In this document: positions 57,717 to 64,000 of the stretch, one piece after another
Layout: every line of letters starts with the position of its first letter
Position numbering within the stretch: the first letter of the stretch is position 1
NCBI GenBank assembly: GCA_028821575.1
Contig: JAPPFW010000052.1
Location: 59,149 to 123,148, forward strand
DNA length: 64,000 nt
Direction: 5' to 3'
DNA from: a bacterium
GTDB lineage: Bacteria; Actinomycetota; Acidimicrobiia; Spongiisociales; Spongiisociaceae
Notes under the pieces: model-generated
Databases searched by the model: none
Told to the model about the DNA's origin: nothing
The model's input: only the letters and a program-made list of their open reading frames with translations
Program-made: the position numbers and the translations under genes

Positions 57717-60113
57717 ATGAAGGTCCCGATCGGCTGGTTGTCCGACTTCCTCGACCTACCCACCAGCGATCCGCACGAACTCGAGCGGATACTGGTTTCG
57801 CTCGGTCACGAGGTTGAGTCCATCGAGGAGTTCGTCCCGTCGTTCGAAGGTGTGATAGTCGGCCAGGTCGAAGAGGTCGGGCCTCACCCGGCGGCCGACC
57901 GCATCCGGTTCTGCCGCGTGTACGACGGCTCTCTCACCCGCGACGTGGTCTGCGGCGCCTGGAACTTCGAAGCGGGGGCCGTGATCGCGTACGCTCGTGT
58001 GGGATCGCGCCTCGGCATCGACAAGGAGCGTCCTGTGGAGGTCGGTAGCCGACCGATCCGGGGGGTCGTGTCCCACGGCATGATCGCCTCCGCGAGAGAA
58101 CTGGGGTTGGGCGACGACCACGAGGGCATCCTGGTTCTCGACGAACTCGGCGCCGCCGGACCGGAAGACGTCGGGAAACCCCTGGAGGAAGTCCTGGAAC
58201 TCTCGGACGTGGTGCTCGACGTGAGTATCACTCCGAACCGGGCCGACTGCATGGGGATCAGGGGGCTGGCCCGGGAGTTGGCCGCCTACTGGCAGATTCC
58301 GCTCCGGGATGTCAGTCCTGCTGCGACCCCGGGCCGTAGAGACGCGCACTTCGAGGTGTCCATCGAGGATGTGGAGGCTTGTCCGCGATTCGTCGCTCAC
58401 CAGATCGACGGTGTCAGGGTCGGTCCCTCCCCGCTCTGGATGCAGCTGCGTCTCCTGGCGATCGGGCAACGTCCCATCTCCAACGTGGTCGATGTCTCCA
58501 ACTACGTGATGTGGGAGTTGGGTCACCCGATCCACACCTTCGACGCGGATGCAATCACCGACCGACATATCATCATCCGGCGGGCCACCGACGGCGAGAC
58601 CCTGGAGACGCTTGACGGCGCGGAGCGCACGCTGGTGCGGGGTGACATCCTCGTAACGGATCCGTCGGGACCGATCGCCCTCGCTGGAGTCATGGGCGGA
58701 GCCTCGACCGAGGTCTCGGGCGAGACCACCAACATCCTCGTGGAAGCGGCCAACTGGCATCCACCCTCCATCCTCTTCACCTCCCACAGGCTCGGCCTCC
58801 GAAGTGAGGCCTCGTCCCGGTTCGAACGAGGTGTGGATCCAAATCTCTGCGCCCTGGCCAACGCCCGGACCGTGGAGTTGATAGTTGCGACCGCCGGGGG
58901 TGTTCCGAGGGCTCGGGTGGTGGACGCCTACCCCGCTCCGGTCGCTCCGTGGGGAGTCCCGCTCAACGACGGGGATGTGACACGCCTGCTCGGCCCTCAT
59001 CCCTCCTTCGGGGAAGGACTTGCCTTGCTCCACCGTTTGGGATTCGGAGTGATCCGGAACGGTGGCAGCGCAAAGGTGACCGTTCCCACGTTCCGTTCCG
59101 ACGTGACCCGCCCGGCCGACTTGGCGGAAGAGATCGCCCGCCTCCACGGTTACGACCGTTACCCGGACCTTGTCCGGCACGGTACGAGCGGAAAGCTCAC
59201 CCCTGTCCAGAGGGCGACCCGTCGTTTCCGCGAGGTGCTGGTGGGCGCCGGGCTCACCGAAGCGCAGACTCTGAGCTTCCTGGGACAGGCCGACCTCGAC
59301 GCTCTGCGCTTGCCCGACGACGATCCTCGACGGGTCGGCTTGCGCGTGAAGAACCCCTTGCGCGAGGAGGAGGCGATCCTGCGCACCACGCTCCTTCCCG
59401 GTCTCGTTGCTGCTGCGGCGCGCAACGCTGCCCGGGGAGTCAAAGGGGTCCGCCTCTTCGAAACCGGACGGGTGTTCTATCCCTATCCGGATCGGGATGA
59501 TCCGCGCATACCTCACCAGCCGATGCGCCTAGGGATCACGCTGGCCGGGGATGGCGTGGATGTGTTTGCCGGAACAGGTCTGATAGACCTGCTGGTCCGT
59601 GTCACCGGACATCGTCTTGAGGTCGTGCAGGATCGGCTACCCGTCCTCCACCCGGGCAGGGGCGCAACCGTCGTCCGTGATGGGTCACCGATCGGGATGG
59701 TTGGCGAACTGCACCCCGGGCTGGGACGACGGTTCGGGCTGGACGGCCGGGTGGTGGTGGCCGAGTTGGAACTCGATCCGCTCGTCTCGGTGGCTGAGGA
59801 CTGGGAGTTGGACGAGGTGTCGGCCTACCCGCCGCTCGTCTTCGACCTCGCCTTCGTGACACGGGAGGAGACTCCGGCGGCTCGGCTTCTAGAGACAGTG
59901 CAGGCGAGCGCGGGCCGGCACCTGGAGAGGTTGGAGTTGTTCGACGAGTTCCGCGGGGGAGCAATCCCGGCAGGACACCGGAGCTTGGCGGTGCGGGTGA
60001 TCCTGCGGGCCATGGACCGCACTCTCTCCGATGAGGAGGCGCGCCCGATCCTCAGGCGTATCGTGGCCGAGGTCTCGAGTGAGATCGGCGCCGTGCTGCG
60101 GGGAAGCACATGA
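57717..60113 (+). CDS. pheT: Phenylalanyl-tRNA synthetase beta subunit
   Basis: MKVPIGWLSDFLDLP; tRNA-binding, B3/B4, B5 and FDX-ACB domains. Confidence 0.97.
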   Translation: MKVPIGWLSDFLDLPTSDPHELERILVSLGHEVESIEEFVPSFEGVIVGQVEEVGPHPAADRIRFCRVYDGSLTRDVVCGAWNFEAGAVIAYARVGSRLGIDKERPVEVGSRPIRGVVSHGMIASARELGLGDDHEGILVLDELGAAGPEDVGKPLEEVLELSDVVLDVSITPNRADCMGIRGLARELAAYWQIPLRDVSPAATPGRRDAHFEVSIEDVEACPRFVAHQIDGVRVGPSPLWMQLRLLAIGQRPISNVVDVSNYVMWELGHPIHTFDADAITDRHIIIRRATDGETLETLDGAERTLVRGDILVTDPSGPIALAGVMGGASTEVSGETTNILVEAANWHPPSILFTSHRLGLRSEASSRFERGVDPNLCALANARTVELIVATAGGVPRARVVDAYPAPVAPWGVPLNDGDVTRLLGPHPSFGEGLALLHRLGFGVIRNGGSAKVTVPTFRSDVTRPADLAEEIARLHGYDRYPDLVRHGTSGKLTPVQRATRRFREVLVGAGLTEAQTLSFLGQADLDALRLPDDDPRRVGLRVKNPLREEEAILRTTLLPGLVAAAARNAARGVKGVRLFETGRVFYPYPDRDDPRIPHQPMRLGITLAGDGVDVFAGTGLIDLLVRVTGHRLEVVQDRLPVLHPGRGATVVRDGSPIGMVGELHPGLGRRFGLDGRVVVAELELDPLVSVAEDWELDEVSAYPPLVFDLAFVTREETPAARLLETVQASAGRHLERLELFDEFRGGAIPAGHRSLAVRVILRAMDRTLSDEEARPILRRIVAEVSSEIGAVLRGST

Positions 60114-60994
60114 ACGACTTCCTCGGGATACTGGACACAGGCGCGGACGTTCTAGCCCGCCTGGTGGACTCGGCGTCGCGGATGAAGCGGGATCGGCACC
60201 GGCATCGGACGGCCCTGGCCGGAAGGCGCATCGGGCTGTTCTTCGAGAAGCCATCGACCAGGACCCGCGTTTCCAGCGAGGTCGCCGCGGTCGAAATGGG
60301 CGCCTACCCGGTTGTCCTAGGCCAGCACGAGGTGGGGCTGGGCACGCGGGAAGCGGTACGGGACGTGGCGCGGGTTCTGGACCGCTACCTGGATCTCCTG
60401 GCGTTGCGGGTGTTCGACCACGCGGATCTGGTAGAGATAGCCCGGTATGCGCATGCCCCGGTCGTGAACCTCCTTTCCGACCTGGAGCATCCTTGCCAGG
60501 CGGTTGCCGATCTTCAGACCATCGCCGAGCATCGCCCACTGGACGAGGTAGTGGTGGCCTACGTGGGGGATGGCAACAATGTTTGTCATAGCCTCATGGC
60601 CGGGGTGGCCATGCTCGGGGGAGACATGAGGGTGGTCTGCCCTCCCGGGTTCGAGCCGCAGGAGCAGTTCGTCAGGAGCGGAGGCGACAGGTTGACGATA
60701 TCGTCCGATCCCGGAGCTGTTGAGGGCGCCGACGTGGTCTACACGGACGTTTGGGCTTCCATGGGCCAGGAGTCCGAGGCGCGGGAGCGGGCGGAGGCCT
60801 TCGCCGGCTACCGGGTGGACGGGGCGATGTTCGGGCTGGCCCGGACCGACGCCATCTTCCTCCACTGCCTCCCGGCTCACCGGGGGGAGGAGGTCACGGA
60901 TGAGGTGGTCGATCATCCCGGATCCCGGGTATTCGACCAGGCCGAGAACCGCCTCCACGCGATGAAGGCGATCCTGCTCGAACTCCTGGGTTGA
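60110..60994 (+). CDS. argF: Ornithine carbamoyltransferase
   Basis: FFEKPSTRTRVSSEVA; HPCQAVADLQTI; FLHCLPAHRGEEV. Confidence 0.95.
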   Translation: MNDFLGILDTGADVLARLVDSASRMKRDRHRHRTALAGRRIGLFFEKPSTRTRVSSEVAAVEMGAYPVVLGQHEVGLGTREAVRDVARVLDRYLDLLALRVFDHADLVEIARYAHAPVVNLLSDLEHPCQAVADLQTIAEHRPLDEVVVAYVGDGNNVCHSLMAGVAMLGGDMRVVCPPGFEPQEQFVRSGGDRLTISSDPGAVEGADVVYTDVWASMGQESEARERAEAFAGYRVDGAMFGLARTDAIFLHCLPAHRGEEVTDEVVDHPGSRVFDQAENRLHAMKAILLELLG

Positions 60995-61536
60995 TGACGC
61001 CCGACCTGTCGGGCCCGGTCGAGATCGTAGCCCGCCGGCTCCTCGGTCATCGCCTCGTCACCGAGTTCGAAGACCGTACGGTGGTCGTGATAGACGAGGT
61101 CGAGGCCTACGGGGGCGTGGACGATCCCGCTTCACATGCCTACCGCGGACCAACAACCCGCAACGCCTCGATGTTCGGTGCTGCGGGGACCCTGTACGTA
61201 TACCGGTCCTACGGGATCCATTGGTGCGCCAACGTGGCCACGGGACTGGCCGGCAAGGGGCAAGCGGTGCTGATCAGGGGAGGGAGGGTTGTCGAAGGGA
61301 AGCAGACCGTCGTCCGTCGCCGCGGACGCACAGACCATCTGGCGGACGGTCCCGGCAAGCTCACCCAGGCCCTCGGAATCACCGGAGACCACGACGGGAC
61401 CTCGGTCTTCCGCGGACCCGTGCGACTCGCGCCGGGGCCCGCGCCGGATCCCGCGGCGATACGCACCACACCCCGTATCGGAATCACCAGGGAGGTGGAT
61501 CGGCCCTGGCGGTTCGTGGTGGTCAGTGGTCAGTAG
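60994..61536 (+). CDS. 3-methyladenine DNA glycosylase (Mpg/AAG family)
   Basis: VIDEVEAYGGVDDPASHAYRGPTTRNASMFG; YVYRSYGIHWCANV; C-terminal VVSGQ* encoded by heptamer array. Confidence 0.95.
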   Translation: MTPDLSGPVEIVARRLLGHRLVTEFEDRTVVVIDEVEAYGGVDDPASHAYRGPTTRNASMFGAAGTLYVYRSYGIHWCANVATGLAGKGQAVLIRGGRVVEGKQTVVRRRGRTDHLADGPGKLTQALGITGDHDGTSVFRGPVRLAPGPAPDPAAIRTTPRIGITREVDRPWRFVVVSGQ

Positions 61537-61561
61537 CCAGTGGTCAGTGGCCAGTGATCGA
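61513..61561. repeat. Heptamer array: TTCGTGG TGGTCAG TGGTCAG TAGCCAG TGGTCAG TGGCCAG TGATCGA
   Basis: Seven in-phase 7-mers over the mpg 3' end. Confidence 0.88.
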
Positions 61562-61602
61562 TTGCCGGGACGACCCTGCAGCCTCACTAATCTCCTGAGA
61601 TC

Positions 61603-62877
61603 ATGAGTGCCGATCAATCCAAGAGTCCGGAGCAGCAGGCCGAGGAACTCCTACACGATGTGGACACCTGCCTGCCTGAGGGCGAGCTGGTCGAGCGTCT
61701 GCGGGAATGCGAGCAGGAAGGCCGCCAACTCCGGGTCAAGCTCGGGCTTGACCCGACGGCCAATGTCGTGACGCTCGGTTGGGCGGTCGTTCTCTGGAAG
61801 CTTCGTCAGTTCCAGGACCTCGGACACAAAGCGGTGCTCATCCTGGGAACCTTCACTGCGCAGGTTGGTGACCCGAGTGGGCAGTCCGAGACAAGGAAGC
61901 GTCTCACCGCGGCGCAGGTCGAGATGTTCGCCAACTCGGTAAAGAGGCACTTCGGGAAGATTCTCTCTACCGATGAGGAGAAACTGGAGATCCGACCCAA
62001 CCATGAGTGGCTGGGCTCGCTCAACATGCGCGAAGTGCTGGAACTTACTTCGTCGACGACACTGGCTCAGATGCTGGAGCGGGACGACTTCTCCAAACGG
62101 TTCGCCCACCGCCGCCCCATATCCATGACGGAGTTCATGTATCCGCTGCTCCAGGGCTACGACTCGGTTGCTGTCGAGGCCGACATTGAGCTGGGCGGGA
62201 CCGATCAGCTGTTCAACCTGATGATGGGCCGCCAAGTGCAGCAACGCTATGGCCAGACACCGCAGATGGTGCTGACCATGCCGCTTCTCGTGGGGACGGA
62301 CGGTAAGAAGAAGATGTCGCAGTCCCTTGGCAACTACATCAGTATCTCCGAGCCCTACGAAGAGATGTTCGGCAAGACGATGAGCATCCCGGATGCCGCG
62401 ATGCCTCAGTGGTTCAGACTCGCTTCCGGTCTACCGAGAACCGAGGTTGACGAAGTATTGGCCGGTCTAGCGGACGGCACCTTACATCCGGGCAAGGAGA
62501 AACGCCGTCTGGCCCGCGCAGTGGTCGATCGTTACCTGAATGGCTACGGCGAGGTCGCCGAGCAGGCTTTTGATCGGCAATTCCTGTTGCGCGAGGTCCC
62601 GGACGACATCCCAACCCATCCGCTCCCATCCGGCGATCCTGAGACCGCCGTGGTGTACCTTCCTGCGCTACTGGCCGATGCGGGCCTAGTGGCTTCGAAA
62701 AGCGAGGGACGGCGGATGCTGGCTCAGGGGGCGGTTCGCATCGATGGCAAGCGGGAGACCCGCCAAAGGGTCACGAAACTCGAACTCCTCTCCGGGATTG
62801 ATCGCAAAGTTATCTCAGTCGGTAAGCGGCGCTTTGTCCGGCTGGGTGATAGCCCGCTTCAACAGCCGAGGGCGTAG
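61603..62877 (+). CDS. tyrS: Tyrosyl-tRNA synthetase with atypical HIGH motif
   Basis: LGLDPTANVVTLGWAVVLWKLRQFQDLGH; YPLLQGYDSVAVEADIELGGTDQLFNL; KKMSQSLGN; C-terminal S4 domain. Confidence 0.93.
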   Translation: MSADQSKSPEQQAEELLHDVDTCLPEGELVERLRECEQEGRQLRVKLGLDPTANVVTLGWAVVLWKLRQFQDLGHKAVLILGTFTAQVGDPSGQSETRKRLTAAQVEMFANSVKRHFGKILSTDEEKLEIRPNHEWLGSLNMREVLELTSSTTLAQMLERDDFSKRFAHRRPISMTEFMYPLLQGYDSVAVEADIELGGTDQLFNLMMGRQVQQRYGQTPQMVLTMPLLVGTDGKKKMSQSLGNYISISEPYEEMFGKTMSIPDAAMPQWFRLASGLPRTEVDEVLAGLADGTLHPGKEKRRLARAVVDRYLNGYGEVAEQAFDRQFLLREVPDDIPTHPLPSGDPETAVVYLPALLADAGLVASKSEGRRMLAQGAVRIDGKRETRQRVTKLELLSGIDRKVISVGKRRFVRLGDSPLQQPRA

Positions 62878-63179
62878 CGGACCGCTTGGCACACGGTCTG
62901 CATCGTGGCGTGATCCAATGCTCAGATGGGGCCGGTGAGCGATGACTGGCGGACAGTATGGAGGCCGTCGTAGTTAAAGGCGGAAGGACGGTCGAGCCCG
63001 ACCCGTCGGTGGTTGAGGTGGGCCTCGGCGGCAAGACCCCGGATTGAGGTGGTCACCTCCGCCACCGTGACCAGGCTCCGCAATTCAATGACCTCTGGAC
63101 GGGTGAGGATCAGTACGGGCCGGATCTTGCCACCTACCCCGGCCAGCCAGATCTCACCGCGGGTCACGCTTCTCCCCAT
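62859..63179 (-). pseudogene. MazF-family toxin interrupted by an in-frame TGA at 62922-62924
   Basis: RGEIWLAGVGGKIRPVLILTR...GLDRPSAFNYDGLHTVRQSSLTGPI* then, same frame, ALDHATMQTVCQAVRYALGC*, a typical MazF C-terminus. Confidence 0.72.
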
Positions 63180-63373
63180 GCTTCCGCTTCGTCCCAGAAC
63201 GGGTCGGCCTGCTCGGGGTTTCGCCGGTACGCGTCCCGGTCGGCCTGAATCAACGCGTCGCGGACTGCGGCTCTAACACCTCGACGCGCCGCCGCAGAGA
63301 TGTTGATGTTCAAGCTACGAGCTTGCTCGGCCAGTTGCTTGTCCAAAGTGAAGTTCATTCGAGTAGTAGCCAT
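63164..63373 (-). CDS. CcdA/MazE-type antitoxin
   Basis: MNFTLDKQLAEQARSLNINISAAARRGVRAAVRDALI...DPFWDEAEAWGEA; 16-nt overlap with toxin. Confidence 0.75.
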   Translation of the reverse strand: MATTRMNFTLDKQLAEQARSLNINISAAARRGVRAAVRDALIQADRDAYRRNPEQADPFWDEAEAWGEA

Positions 63374-63445
63374 CGCAACATGCTATCACCTCATGAGGAC
63401 TATCGGTATAGATTCTGCCGGGAGTGGACGACGTGTGGTCGGCGT

Positions 63446-63494
63446 TCACAAGCCACAAGCCACAAGCCACAAGCCACAAGCCACAAGCCACAAT
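63446..63494. repeat. Heptamer array: TCACAAG (CCACAAG)x5 CCACAAT
   Basis: Seven in-phase 7-mers; same unit as 50266-50321. Confidence 0.95.
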
Positions 63495-63520
63495 TCCGCT
63501 GGCCACGGGCCTCCGGAACC

Positions 63521-63529
63521 TGCTATAGT
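63521..63529 (+). promoter_or_regulatory. Candidate extended -10 promoter element (TGCTATAGT) upstream of rrn
   Basis: TGn plus TATAGT; no convincing -35 seen. Confidence 0.35.
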
Positions 63530-63950
63530 TATGCGGCTAGCTGCTTTAGCTTCCCCTCCGGCCTAGCGGCCGGTCGCAGTTCCACCTGTTGACGAGATCC
63601 GTGGACCGGTCGGGTGATGGAGCGGCAGACCGCAGGCAACTGCAGGTCGGGGCTCCTTGACAACTGAACAGCGTGTCAAAAGCCGAATGTCCATTCCGGG
63701 CCGCTCGGTGCCACGTTTCCGTGATCCTTCCGGGACACGGTTCGTGTGCATCGAAGCGGTCGATGGGAATGTACTCCCGGTCGCCGAAACCAACGGCGAC
63801 CAGGGATCGAACCGATGGATCGGGGAGTCCGTCTGCGCCTGACGGCGCCGGCGCCGCCGATCCGACGAACCATGACAGAATTCAGTCCGGGATTCGTTCC
63901 GTCCGGTCCATCCGGTCCGGACGCTGAATGTTCTCCCGGTCGAAGAACTG

Positions 63951-64000
63951 ACGTTGGAGAGTTTGATCCTGGCTCAGGACGAACGCTGGCGGCGCGCCTA
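63951..64000 (+). rRNA. rrs: 16S rRNA, 5' end (truncated by window; exact 5' boundary approximate)
   Basis: GGAGAGTTTGATCCTGGCTCAGGACGAACGCTGGCGGCG universal 16S 5' sequence. Confidence 0.97.

Overview
The window is 64 kb of high-GC actinobacterial chromosome. Gene order and an actinobacteria-specific mIHF-type protein suggest a deep-branching lineage, possibly Acidimicrobiia-like (inference). Almost every core gene is on the + strand and sits in tightly overlapping operons. Order: partial Flp/Tad pilus genes (tadA/B/C, pilin-like); ruvCAB; HicBA-like toxin-antitoxin; queA-tgt-yajC-secD-secF-apt-relA-MBL hydrolase-hisS-aspS-rarA; RHH/MazF toxin-antitoxin; CapA-like lipoprotein; alaS-ruvX-mltG-aroE-prepilin peptidase; accessory MaoC, LLM-oxidoreductase and PhyH genes; aroC, an aroK-aroB fusion, efp, nusB; a PyrR-element-led pyrR-pyrB-pyrC-carA-carB-pyrD-pyrF operon; mihF-gmk-rpoZ-coaBC-metK-priA-def-fmt-rsmB-rpe; a RibD-RibA fusion; infC-rpmI-rplT-pheS-pheT-argF-mpg-tyrS; a second MazF-type toxin-antitoxin on the - strand; and the 5' end of a 16S rRNA gene. 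The most unusual non-coding signal is a dispersed family of in-phase 7-bp tandem arrays in about a dozen intergenic spots. Some supply the stop codons of neighbouring core genes and several flank accessory modules. Other notable signals: a RibD-RibA fusion with a degenerate reductase segment, a MazF toxin interrupted by one in-frame TGA, a TyrRS whose HIGH motif reads TLGW, a probable AUC start for infC, an exact LexA/SOS palindrome upstream of ruvC, and two small minus-strand coiled-coil/TM genes next to heptamer arrays. All calls come from reading the sequence; no searches were run.
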